From Flavobacterium sp. (GTDB taxonomy: Bacteria; Bacteroidota; Bacteroidia; Flavobacteriales; Flavobacteriaceae): 64,000 nt of DNA. The notes under the pieces were generated by a model. The model worked only from the letters and a program-made list of their open reading frames with translations, did no database searches and was not told the origin of the DNA. The stretch's first letter is position 1. The number at the start of each line of letters is the position of its first letter. Positions 6,805 through 14,404 of the stretch are shown here, piece by piece. The position numbers and the translations under genes are program-made. The stretch lies in assembly GCF_024642105.1 (NCBI RefSeq), contig NZ_JAHEBT010000001.1:1-64000 (forward strand). The letters are read 5' to 3'.

Positions 6805-8981
6805 TGGAAGAAACTATCAACTACATAGAAAGCACTGATAGAATAAACTTTGAATCCACTTTCAATATTTACAAGTATTGTTCTGCTCTAATCGTTGAAG
6901 ATGAGCAAAATGCTCAAAAACTTTTAGTTAATATTTTAGGTAACAAATCCAAATTTGAACCCAATTTAGATTTTGTCTTAGCCGACTTAATTGAAGGGGT
7001 AGGATTTTATCCTTATATCAAAAAAGAAGATTTGAAAATTACATCTACTGACGCTTTAATCCGAAACGCTTATCATCAATCTGATAATCTTGATATAGTA
7101 CTGCATGAAGACCAGAAATACCTACTTTCATTAATTAATTCAGACAAAAATGTAATTGTCAGTGCTCCAACTAGTTTTGGAAAAAGTCTACTTATCGAGG
7201 AAATTGTAGCAACAAGCAAATTCGAGAATATTATTGTTATTCAACCAACTTTAGCCTTACTTGATGAAACAAGAAGAAAGTTGATGAAGTATGATGATAG
7301 GTATAAGTTAATAGTCAGAACTTCACAAGAGCCGAGTATTGAAAAAGGAAACTTATTTTTGCTTACAGCAGAAAGAGTCAATGAGTTTAAGAATCTTCCT
7401 AGAATTGACCTTATTATTATTGACGAATTTTATAAGTTGAGTGCAAAAAGAGATGATGAAAGGGCAGACTCGCTTAACAACGCTTTCAATTATGTTCTAA
7501 AAACATTCAATCCTAAATTTTATCTTTTAGGCCCAAATATAGATTCCATTTCAGAGGGATTTACTGAAAAGTATAATGCTATTTTTTACAAAACAAAATC
7601 TTCCTTAGTAGACACAAAGTCAATAGATATTTATTCTAAACATAAAGATTATTTTGACAAACCAATTAAGTTCAAAGAATATAAAGAAAATATCCTTTTT
7701 GATTTATTGATTAGTTTACAAAATGAACAATCAATAATTTATTGTTCATCTCCAGCAAGAGTCAGATATTTATCAAGCCAATTTTTAAAGTATTTAATTG
7801 AAAAAAACTATACTAAGACAAATGATAATTTAGATATTATTGAATGGATTAAAATAAATATTTCTGCTGAATGGAGTCTTTTGGATTTACTATCATTAGA
7901 GATAGGTATACATGATGGAGCGTTACAAAAACATATTACAACGACAATTATTGATTATTTCAATACTCAAAAAATAAAGTATCTGTTTTGTACTTCGACA
8001 ATAATAGAAGGTGTAAACACGAGTGCAAAAAATATTATTTATTATGACTCTACAAAAGGAAGAAGAACACCAATAGATTTTTTTGATTATTCAAATATTA
8101 AAGGTAGAGCTGGTAGATTGATGGTTCATTATATTGGCAAAATATATAATTTTAATGAAATACCAGAAAACAACCAAGTTGTTATAGACATACCATTTTT
8201 TGAGCAAAATCCTATTTCTGACGAGGTGTTAATTAACCTTGAAGATTTAGAAGTCAAAGATTCAAATAAAGAACAATTAAATCGTATTAATGAGTTACCT
8301 CCTAATGAAAGAAATTTAATAAAGCAAAATGGAGTACAAGTTTTTGGACAAAAAAATATCATTGATACAATACGAACTGAACTTAAATCTAAGTACCACT
8401 TAATCAGTTGGAGTAATTACCCTACTAAACAACAATTAGAATATATTCTAGGTTTAGCTTGGAACAATTTACTAAAACCAAATGAAACTGTGAGACCAAT
8501 GACTCTCAATAAATTAGTAACGGTGACTCAAATTTATGGATATAATCAGAATATTTGGAATCTAGTAAATAGCACTTTTAGTTATTTTAAAGGACTTAAG
8601 GAATTTGAAAGTATACCTGACAATGAAATAATGGATGAAGCAATAAGAGATAGCTTTCAAGTCTTAAAACATTGGCTAGAATACAAAGTTCCTAAATGGC
8701 TATCTGTAATAAATTCAATTCAGGAATTCGTTTGTAGTGAAAGTGGTTTAAAGCCAGGAAACTACACCTATTTTTCTAATCTAATTGAGAATGATTTTAT
8801 AAGAGAAAATTTAGTAATCCTTAGTGAATATGGTATACCCACTTCTGCAATTAGAAAACTAGAAGATATCATTTCCGCTAAAACCCCTCAAGAAGAAGTA
8901 ATGAAAATTATTAAATCAGAAAGACTTTTTGACAATAAAATATTTATAGAATATGAAAGGAATAAACTAAAAAATAACTAA
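6804..8981 (+). CDS. hamB: Hachiman defence helicase HamB
   Basis: 725 residues, a superfamily 2 helicase. Visible motifs: Walker A SAPTSFGKS (120-128), Walker B IIDEFYK (205-211, DEFY instead of the usual DExH), LLGPN (241-245) as motif III, CTSTIIEGVN (396-405) as motif V and IKGRAGR (432-438) as motif VI. The remaining 280 residues are helical. In known systems HamB forms a complex with HamA, moves on DNA and releases the nuclease. It directly follows hamA with a one-base overlap. The attC-like repeat begins six bases after its stop codon. Composition is as AT-rich as hamA. Confidence 0.9.
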   Translation: MEETINYIESTDRINFESTFNIYKYCSALIVEDEQNAQKLLVNILGNKSKFEPNLDFVLADLIEGVGFYPYIKKEDLKITSTDALIRNAYHQSDNLDIVLHEDQKYLLSLINSDKNVIVSAPTSFGKSLLIEEIVATSKFENIIVIQPTLALLDETRRKLMKYDDRYKLIVRTSQEPSIEKGNLFLLTAERVNEFKNLPRIDLIIIDEFYKLSAKRDDERADSLNNAFNYVLKTFNPKFYLLGPNIDSISEGFTEKYNAIFYKTKSSLVDTKSIDIYSKHKDYFDKPIKFKEYKENILFDLLISLQNEQSIIYCSSPARVRYLSSQFLKYLIEKNYTKTNDNLDIIEWIKINISAEWSLLDLLSLEIGIHDGALQKHITTTIIDYFNTQKIKYLFCTSTIIEGVNTSAKNIIYYDSTKGRRTPIDFFDYSNIKGRAGRLMVHYIGKIYNFNEIPENNQVVIDIPFFEQNPISDEVLINLEDLEVKDSNKEQLNRINELPPNERNLIKQNGVQVFGQKNIIDTIRTELKSKYHLISWSNYPTKQQLEYILGLAWNNLLKPNETVRPMTLNKLVTVTQIYGYNQNIWNLVNSTFSYFKGLKEFESIPDNEIMDEAIRDSFQVLKHWLEYKVPKWLSVINSIQEFVCSESGLKPGNYTYFSNLIENDFIRENLVILSEYGIPTSAIRKLEDIISAKTPQEEVMKIIKSERLFDNKIFIEYERNKLKNN

Positions 8982-8986
8982 ACATC

Positions 8987-9099
8987 GCCTAACACGGATT
9001 TGGCAAAATGGCGGGTTCGGTGCTAAATTGAACATTATTACTTAAATGAAAGTAAGTGTTTCAAAATCCGCCACTTCGCCAAGCTTCGAAACGTTAAAT
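8987..9099. repeat. attC-like imperfect palindrome after hamB
   Basis: The 113-base unit begins GCCTAAC and ends GTTAAAT. The left arm contains TTGGCAAAATGGCGGGTT (9000-9017) and the right arm, read on the other strand, has TTGGCGAAGTGGCGGATT (9065-9082), so 15 of 18 positions pair. The centre holds a smaller hairpin, TTACTT/AAGTAA. Size, outer boxes, inner boxes with mismatches and position right after the last stop codon match integron attC sites. It could alternatively be a family of interspersed palindromes unrelated to integrons. Confidence 0.65.
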
Positions 9100-9102
9100 A
9101 AA

Positions 9103-9324
9103 TCATGGCTCCCCAAACTCCTCAACAATTACCTTCACATGGGCTGGCGTCAGTAATCGAAGACCTGGCTTGTAACCCAAGCTTTGAAGCATTGGCAAAA
9201 CCGCGTCACTTAATTTGATCCATCTGCGTAATTGAGCACTCGCACTTTTCTTTGATATGTTCGGAAAATAGAGCTGTGCAAGCTCACCATAGCCGTATGA
9301 TTTTATTCTAAATTTCTCTTCCAT
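9103..9324 (-). CDS. DUF4248 family protein
   Basis: 73 residues. The pattern IKSYGYGELAQLYFP...SASAQLRRWI...LLTPAHVKVIVEEFGEP is the DUF4248 family, small proteins common in Bacteroidota mobile elements. It looks like a helix-turn-helix-sized protein, and a DNA-binding or excisionase-like role would fit its position beside the integrase, but no function is established to my knowledge. It lies downstream of the integrase in the same direction, separated by a terminator, so it may have its own promoter. The inferred cassette junction is ten bases beyond its stop codon. Confidence 0.8.
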   Translation of the reverse strand: MEEKFRIKSYGYGELAQLYFPNISKKSASAQLRRWIKLSDAVLPMLQSLGYKPGLRLLTPAHVKVIVEEFGEP

Positions 9325-9349
9325 TTTCTAAACTGGTCTAATTGGGTAT

Positions 9350-9378
9350 AAAAAAAGCCCTGGGGTTTCCAGGGCTTT
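9350..9378 (-). terminator. Intrinsic terminator after the integrase gene
   Basis: Perfect 10-base stem AAAGCCCTGG (9354-9363) / CCAGGGCTTT (9369-9378) with a 5-base loop; on the minus strand it is followed by a run of T. It lies directly after the integrase stop codon. Confidence 0.85.
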
Positions 9379-9382
9379 AAGT

Positions 9383-10627
9383 TTAAAACGACATTGCTAA
9401 TCGACTTCCTATCTTGGTGGATAGTCGCTCCATATCTTCACCTACTTTTTTATCTACGATTCGGGCATAGTGCTGGGTGCTTGTAATGTTTTTGTGTCCA
9501 AGCATTTTACTTACACTCTCAATCGGCACACCATTCATCATGGTCAACGTAGTTGCAAACGTGTGGCGAGCGATGTGATAAGACAACTTCTTGGTAATGC
9601 CACAGAAGTCGGCAATCTCTTTCAGGTAGGCATTCATTTTTTGATTGCTCATAATGGGCAAAATAAGGTCATCTGCTTCGAGCAAATCCAATTGAACATA
9701 CTTGGCAATGATTTGCATCGGAACATCCAATAATGGCACGTTTGCACGTCCGCCTGTTTTTTGCCTTTTGGTTTTAATCCAATAGCCAGCTTCATTCCGT
9801 TCAATCTCACACCGTTTGAGTTTTTTCACATCTGCATAAGCCAAACCTGTAAAGCAAGAAAACACGAAAAAGTCCCTTACCCTGGTAAGTCTTTCAAATG
9901 ACGAGTTGTATTCCATGATGGACTTTAATTCATCTTCGGTCAAATAGGGGCGATCAACCTCTTTCATTGTAAGGCTGATTCCTGCAAATGGATCCTTCAA
10001 TATCCATCCATGGCGAAGGCAGCGATAGGTGATCCTTTTAAGATTTTGAAGAAATTTGTTGGTAGTATTAAAATTGCAACCCTTTTCCGTTTTCAAATAC
10101 ATACCAAATTCAGTAACCATGTAATGGTCGATTGATTTAATCGGTACATCGCTTACTTTGTATTTAATTCTAAGGAAATTGGAGAAATGATTTTTGGCAG
10201 CATTGTACTTTTGGCAAGTAGCATAGGTACTTTCCTTACCAATTAACTTACGAAGTCCTTCAATATGGTCTTCCCAAATTTCAATAATCATTTTGGCTTT
10301 TGCTGTGTTTACTCCGAGTACCGCATCTCGCAAAAGTTGCGGAGTAACGGTATCGTGCATGGTAATAAGCTCGCTGTACTTCTGGCGAGTTCGGGTGATC
10401 ACGGAATCAATGTAATCATTGAATTCACGAGCTTCGTGAGAGCGACCAATTACTTTGGCGCGTTTAGAATCCCAGTCTTTGGGCTGTAGACTTCGCTGGA
10501 GCTGTAAAACTACACGTTCTCCATTGATGTTGATTTTCATTAGAACGGGAACTTCACCGTTCTTCTTTGCTTTTGTTCTGCTGATGTAAACAACCAGCGA
10601 GAAGTTTGATTTTTGACTTGACGACAT
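9383..10627 (-). CDS. Tyrosine integrase of the element
   Basis: 414 residues: an N-terminal arm-binding region, a SAM-like core-binding domain (about 110-215) and a catalytic domain. His351-x-x-Arg354 (HIARH), His378 (LGHKN) and Tyr387 (QHYARI) are in place. At the first catalytic-arginine position the sequence is FTGLAYADVKKL, with Ala instead of Arg, as is common in Bacteroidota mobile-element integrases. It should catalyse integration and excision at the tRNA-Ser site. It lies next to the 3' side of that tRNA. A TAAATTTG -7 element on the minus strand at 10671-10678 and an inverted repeat at 10630-10653 precede it. Confidence 0.93.
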   Translation of the reverse strand: MSSSQKSNFSLVVYISRTKAKKNGEVPVLMKININGERVVLQLQRSLQPKDWDSKRAKVIGRSHEAREFNDYIDSVITRTRQKYSELITMHDTVTPQLLRDAVLGVNTAKAKMIIEIWEDHIEGLRKLIGKESTYATCQKYNAAKNHFSNFLRIKYKVSDVPIKSIDHYMVTEFGMYLKTEKGCNFNTTNKFLQNLKRITYRCLRHGWILKDPFAGISLTMKEVDRPYLTEDELKSIMEYNSSFERLTRVRDFFVFSCFTGLAYADVKKLKRCEIERNEAGYWIKTKRQKTGGRANVPLLDVPMQIIAKYVQLDLLEADDLILPIMSNQKMNAYLKEIADFCGITKKLSYHIARHTFATTLTMMNGVPIESVSKMLGHKNITSTQHYARIVDKKVGEDMERLSTKIGSRLAMSF

Positions 10628-10629
10628 TT

Positions 10630-10653
10630 GGCACTAATTTTTTACGTTGTGCC
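10630..10653. promoter_or_regulatory. Inverted repeat in the integrase leader
   Basis: GGCAC (10630-10634) and GTGCC (10649-10653) flank 14 bases, starting three bases before the integrase start codon. Located between the candidate -7 element and the start codon, it could bind a repressor or fold in the mRNA over the ribosome-binding region. Confidence 0.35.
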
Positions 10654-10670
10654 CCCCTTTATTGATGTTA

Positions 10671-10678
10671 CAAATTTA
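10671..10678 (-). promoter_or_regulatory. Candidate -7 element of the integrase promoter
   Basis: Read on the minus strand it is TAAATTTG, a full match to TAnnTTTG, 44 bases before the integrase start codon. No clear -33 element is visible. Confidence 0.4.
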
Positions 10679-10751
10679 CGTTTCCAAAGGAGAAAATAGT
10701 CGCCTAACTCATTGTTTTTCAGTCTTATTATGTCTATTAGCGTCTAACTGC

Positions 10752-10799
10752 TTGGTTTCTTTTTTGGCTTCTAAAAAAAGAAACCCGCTAAGAAACCAA
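10752..10799. repeat. Nested inverted repeats in the attachment region
   Basis: TTGGTTTCTT (10752-10761) pairs with AAGAAACCAA (10790-10799). GGTTTCTTTTTT (10754-10765) can instead pair with AAAAAAGAAACC (10774-10785). The left arm therefore has two alternative partners. It lies between the first and second TAGAC repeats. Confidence 0.5.
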
Positions 10800-10841
10800 A
10801 AGTATAGACAAACCTAGACTTTTTTAGAATTTGAAGAACAT

Positions 10842-10878
10842 AAAAAAAGCGCGTAAAACCTTGATTTTACACGCTTTT
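10842..10878 (-). terminator. Terminator downstream of tRNA-Ser
   Basis: AAAGCGCGTAAAA (10846-10858) and TTTTACACGCTTT (10865-10877) form a 13-base stem with one mismatch; on the minus strand it is followed by seven T. It would end the tRNA-Ser transcript. The third TAGAC repeat starts on its last base. Confidence 0.7.
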
Positions 10879-10902
10879 AGACTGTTTTAGACAATCTGTC
10901 TG

Positions 10903-10987
10903 CGGAGAAAGAGGGATTCGAACCCCCGGACCTGTTACAGTCAACAGTTTTCAAGACTGCCGCATTCGACCGCTCTGCCATTTCTCC
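10903..10987 (-). tRNA. tRNA-Ser (anticodon UGA)
   Basis: On the minus strand the acceptor arms GGAGAAA (10981-10987) and TTTCTCC (10904-10910) pair, with discriminator G at 10903. The anticodon loop CTTGAAA carries TGA (10951-10953), reading UCA. A long variable arm and the T-loop GGTTCGAATCC are present, as expected for a type II serine tRNA. CCA is not encoded. The gene is complete and its 3' end faces the integrase, so it is the likely attachment site of the element. Confidence 0.95.
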
Positions 10988-11154
10988 AATATGTTGCTAC
11001 CATTTTCGTGGTTGCGAGTGCAAATATAAGTGCTTTTTTTGGTTATGCAAATCTATTTGAATAAAAAACACATCAATTTTGAAGTAGCTTTTTTAATTGT
11101 TTCATTTTCTTTGTTTTAGAAAATAAAAAAATCGTTTATTTTTTATCTATGCGA

Positions 11155-12288
11155 TTAATAATTGACGTGTTCAATGATTTCAAGTCCATAACCAATCATT
11201 CCAACGCGTTTACTTTGGCTCGTATTAGTTACTAATCTGATTTTAGAAATATCTAAATCGTGTAGAATTTGTGCGCCAATGCCAAAATCTTTAGTGTCAA
11301 TAATAATTCGAGGTGCTTGCATTTCGCCTTCAGTTTGTAATTGTTTCAATTCGGCAATACGACTTAATAAGTTGACTGATTGCATGTCTTGATTGATAAA
11401 AATGACAGCTCCTTTTCCATTTTCATTGATGGTTTGGAACATTTTATCCAAATGATGTTCAGCATTGTGGGTTAAAGTACCTAATAAATCATTATTTACT
11501 TGAGATGAATTAATGCGAGTCAATACAGGTTCACCTAAATTCCAAGTGCCTTTGGTCAAAGCAATATGTACCTGCTTGTTAGTAGTTTGTTCATACGCAC
11601 GCAGCCTGAAAGTACCAAAACGAGTTTCGATATCAAAGTCTTCTTTTTTGACAATTAAACTATCGTGTTGCACACGATACGCTACTAGATCTTCAATAGA
11701 AACTAATTTTAAGTTAAATTTTTTAGCCACTTTAACTAATTCAGGTAAGCGTGCCATGGTACCGTCTTCGTTCATAATCTCTACAATAACACCCGCTGAT
11801 TTGAATCCTGCTAATCTTGCAAAGTCAATAGCCGCCTCTGTATGTCCTGTTCTTCTTAAAACTCCACCTTGCTTAGCAATTAATGGAAATATATGTCCAG
11901 GACGTGCCAAATCGTGAGGTTTGGTATCTGGGTTGACTAATGACAAAATTGTTTTGGCTCTATCTGCTGCTGATATTCCTGTGGTTACTCCGTTGCCTCT
12001 TAAATCTACCGAAACCGTAAATGCGGTTTCCATAGGATCAGTATTATTTGACACCATTACGTGCAATCCTAATTCTTTACAACGACTTTCAGTCAATGGA
12101 GCGCAAATCAAACCACGACCATGAGTAGCCATGAAATTAATCATCTCTGGTGTTACTTTTTCGGCAGCAGCTAAAAAATCGCCTTCATTTTCTCGATTTT
12201 CATCATCTACTACAATGATAACTTTGCCTTGTCGGATATCTTCGATAGCTTCTTCGATAGTATTGAGATGTATTTTTGTCGTTGTCAT
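11155..12288 (-). CDS. ribB: RibBA-type protein: DHBP synthase with degenerate GTP cyclohydrolase II half
   Basis: 377 residues. Residues 1-205 are 3,4-dihydroxy-2-butanone 4-phosphate synthase, which makes the four-carbon unit of riboflavin from ribulose 5-phosphate: [25 protein letters not shown] and [16 protein letters not shown] are present. The C-terminal half follows the GTP cyclohydrolase II fold, but the usual zinc-cysteine segment (C-x-T-G-D...RCDCG) reads [20 protein letters not shown], with no cysteine. That half should therefore not hydrolyse GTP, and a separate ribA is expected elsewhere. It is the last gene of the ftsK-lolA-lptF-ribBA run, five bases after the permease gene. Confidence 0.92.
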   Translation of the reverse strand: MTTTKIHLNTIEEAIEDIRQGKVIIVVDDENRENEGDFLAAAEKVTPEMINFMATHGRGLICAPLTESRCKELGLHVMVSNNTDPMETAFTVSVDLRGNGVTTGISAADRAKTILSLVNPDTKPHDLARPGHIFPLIAKQGGVLRRTGHTEAAIDFARLAGFKSAGVIVEIMNEDGTMARLPELVKVAKKFNLKLVSIEDLVAYRVQHDSLIVKKEDFDIETRFGTFRLRAYEQTTNKQVHIALTKGTWNLGEPVLTRINSSQVNNDLLGTLTHNAEHHLDKMFQTINENGKGAVIFINQDMQSVNLLSRIAELKQLQTEGEMQAPRIIIDTKDFGIGAQILHDLDISKIRLVTNTSQSKRVGMIGYGLEIIEHVNY

Positions 12289-12293
12289 TGTGT

Positions 12294-13733
12294 TTAATTT
12301 TGAGGAGGAAATATTTTTTTAATTATTTTTTGGAATGGTGCCAATATAACATCCATATTGATTAATCCTATGTCATTTGTAGCTCGATAGGTAAGAAGTA
12401 TTGCTAATGGGGCTAAAATGAAAGAAGACATCCAAGTGCCTAAAAAAGGAGTCAAACTACCTTCTTCTGCTAGTTTTTTTCCAAAGGTATTGGTAAAATG
12501 AAAAGAAATAAAAATCAACATAGCAAAAACTACAGGAAGTCCAAGTCCTCCTTTTCGGATAATAGCTCCTAATGGGGCACCAATAAAAAACATTAAGAAA
12601 CATGCAAAAGCAATTACAAATTTATCATGTAAGGCAATCAAATGAGCGTCAATATTTTGTTGTTTCACTTTGAATTCGGTAGTAGAAGTTTCAATAGAAT
12701 ACTTGACGCTTTCTAAATTGCTATTGGCTAAATTTAAAATGTCTAATTGTTGTTGAGGTGTAAATAGATGTAGTAAATTAGACTGAAATTGGTTCTTTAT
12801 TTTTTTGGGTTTAATTGTTGGTTGTACCATTTTTTGTACACCAACTCTTTGATTAATATTTTCTGTAAAAGACACGACATCATTCTTAAATGTTTTTTGT
12901 AGAGAATCTAACGAGTATCGCAACTCGCTTGATGTTAACATCGTACTTGTATTTGTGATATTTTCGTTACTGACATCTACTTTATTAAATTCGGATATGT
13001 CAATGTTTATGATGTTTTTCTTGAAGGCACTCTTAACGAATGGCATTTTAGGTCGGTCTTCATAATTTTTAGGAATAACATCTTCATAATAATTACCTTC
13101 ATTTAAAACCATTTGAAGGGTATTAGCTCCTTCTGCACTAACTAATTTTCCATTTTTGGCTTTGATAACAACACGACTTCCATCTCCCTGATCTGATTTT
13201 TTATGAATAGTAATTCCTGTTAAGATATTGCCATTTTCTCCAGATTTTTTGTTGACTTTAATGTTATACAATCCCACATCACTGAATTGCCCCTCAGTAA
13301 TAGCTAAGGCAGGCTTAGCTTGTGCGATGTTTTTTCTAAAATTGATAAACTTGTATTCGGCATAAGGCAAAACACTATTAGCAAATACAAAGGCAGTAAT
13401 ACTAAAAACAAAAATTAAGATAAATAGTGGTTGTAAAGTACGTCGTAATGAAATACCAGCAGATTTCATTGCGGCTAATTCATAGTTTTCTGATAGGTCT
13501 CCAAATGACATTATGGAGGCTAGTAAAATTGACAAAGGCAGAACTAATGGAACTAATCGAGGCATTGAGAACAGCAAAAACTGGATAATCATGGATGTAT
13601 CTAAGTCTTTACCTGCTAATTCGGCAATTAATAGCCAAACAGTTTGCAAAATGAATATAAAAAAAAGGATTACAAATACTACCGTAAATGTAATCAGGAA
13701 TGTTTTTAGAATGTATTTGTCAATTATTTTCAC
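12294..13733 (-). CDS. LptF/LptG family permease
   Basis: 479 residues of the YjgP/YjgQ family: three hydrophobic segments in the first 115 residues, a large soluble periplasmic region (about 130-380), and three more near the C-terminus. In Gram-negative bacteria LptF and LptG form the inner-membrane part of the lipopolysaccharide export complex driven by LptB. The protein is longer than the usual 360-residue LptF/G because of an enlarged periplasmic part, as often seen in Bacteroidota. The lolA upstream gene and this gene both concern outer-membrane assembly. Whether it is LptF or LptG cannot be decided here. Confidence 0.85.
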   Translation of the reverse strand: MKIIDKYILKTFLITFTVVFVILFFIFILQTVWLLIAELAGKDLDTSMIIQFLLFSMPRLVPLVLPLSILLASIMSFGDLSENYELAAMKSAGISLRRTLQPLFILIFVFSITAFVFANSVLPYAEYKFINFRKNIAQAKPALAITEGQFSDVGLYNIKVNKKSGENGNILTGITIHKKSDQGDGSRVVIKAKNGKLVSAEGANTLQMVLNEGNYYEDVIPKNYEDRPKMPFVKSAFKKNIINIDISEFNKVDVSNENITNTSTMLTSSELRYSLDSLQKTFKNDVVSFTENINQRVGVQKMVQPTIKPKKIKNQFQSNLLHLFTPQQQLDILNLANSNLESVKYSIETSTTEFKVKQQNIDAHLIALHDKFVIAFACFLMFFIGAPLGAIIRKGGLGLPVVFAMLIFISFHFTNTFGKKLAEEGSLTPFLGTWMSSFILAPLAILLTYRATNDIGLINMDVILAPFQKIIKKIFPPQN

Positions 13734-13740
13734 CTAGGAA

Positions 13741-14397
13741 TTAATCTAATGAATTGATGTAGTAATTGGGATATTTACTCTTGACAAAGGTAAATTGATT
13801 TTTTGACAAAGGTTGGTTGGTTTTAAAAGAATTAACAGTTAGGGTAGTTTTCGTTCCTTTTTTACCAATTTCGATCAAATTGTAGATGTTTTTGGTTTGG
13901 CTATCAATTCCTAATAAAATCTCTTTTCGTTGATCTTTGGAACTGATTGGAACTAATTTTACATATTGAATTTTTCGTCCTTTAATTGTAACAACTTCGT
14001 CTAAATTGTATTTGTATCCTGAATTAAAAAAGGTCAACATTTTTGAAGGAGTGACAGCAGTATTATCATTTTCATCTACTTTTGAAATAGTGACTTCTTC
14101 GTCCTCAGGAACGATAGTATAGTTTTTTTTGCCATCAAAAATTTTAGTTACCCCCATAAAATTTAGCACATATTGATTTCCTTTTAAAATAACATTTCCT
14201 TTACTGTCTTGATTGATATTTTCTTTGGTATTTGAAAGGGAATATTTAAAATCGATTAGTATGGAATTATAACTTTTTACTTTAGCCGAAACCTGATCTA
14301 AAAGCGCTTTAGCTTTTTTATCTTGTGCTTGAGAAGTACAGCCCAACACTAGTAAAGTGATGAATAATAGTTTTTTAATCGTATTCTTGTTTTGCAT
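13741..14397 (-). CDS. lolA: LolA-like outer-membrane lipoprotein carrier
   Basis: 218 residues from the start chosen here, MQNKNTIKKLLFITLLVLGC, which gives a proper signal peptide and avoids overlap with ftsK; the open frame extends upstream to 14433. The mature part has the LolA pattern (LLDQVSAKVKSYNSILIDFKY, then GNVILKGNQYVLNFMG). LolA carries lipoproteins across the periplasm from the LolCDE exporter to the outer membrane. The Cys in VLGCTSQ could be read as a lipobox, but the following AQA-type site also suits ordinary cleavage. It is between ftsK and the LptF/G permease in one operon. Confidence 0.85.
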   Translation of the reverse strand: MQNKNTIKKLLFITLLVLGCTSQAQDKKAKALLDQVSAKVKSYNSILIDFKYSLSNTKENINQDSKGNVILKGNQYVLNFMGVTKIFDGKKNYTIVPEDEEVTISKVDENDNTAVTPSKMLTFFNSGYKYNLDEVVTIKGRKIQYVKLVPISSKDQRKEILLGIDSQTKNIYNLIEIGKKGTKTTLTVNSFKTNQPLSKNQFTFVKSKYPNYYINSLD

Positions 14398-14404
14398 TTG
14401 GGGA

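Larger units (their letters stand above)
5842..9093 (+). mobile_element. Inferred integron-type gene cassette carrying Hachiman
   Basis: GTTAGGC at 5841-5847 matches the integron core site GTTRRRY. After the hamB stop comes GCCTAAC at 8987-8993, the exact reverse complement of GTTAGGC and a match to RYYYAAC, and the palindrome ends with GTTAAAT (9093-9099), a second GTTRRRY. With cleavage after the G, the cassette runs 5842-9093. In circular form its attC would have perfectly complementary outer boxes, which is the hallmark of a true cassette. No integron integrase is visible in the window. Confidence 0.65.
10732..10892. repeat. Three TAGAC-N5-TAGAC repeats between integrase and tRNA
   Basis: Copies lie at 10732-10746 (inverted, GTCTA-N5-GTCTA), 10805-10819 and 10878-10892 (both direct). 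The two pentamers of each copy are exactly 10 bases apart, one helical turn, and successive copies start exactly 73 bases apart. They resemble arm-type or accessory sites for the integrase or an excisionase. Confidence 0.6.
1..10902. mobile_element. Right-hand part of an integrative element at tRNA-Ser
   Basis: The stretch from the window edge to the 3' end of tRNA-Ser contains an unrecognised structural-looking operon, a Hachiman defence pair, a DUF4248 gene and a tyrosine integrase, while everything beyond the tRNA is standard flavobacterial chromosome. An integrase next to the 3' end of an intact tRNA gene is the usual layout of tRNA-targeting elements. The left end and its attachment repeat are outside the window, so the full size is unknown. 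The right edge is set by the tRNA and could be a few tens of bases off. Confidence 0.75.

Noticed and set aside
9383..10627. Integrase considered as the integron integrase that inserted the Hachiman cassette
   Set aside because: It has the Bacteroidota SAM-like element-integrase layout with Ala at the Arg-I position and shows no IntI-specific insertion, so it more likely serves the tRNA-Ser element.
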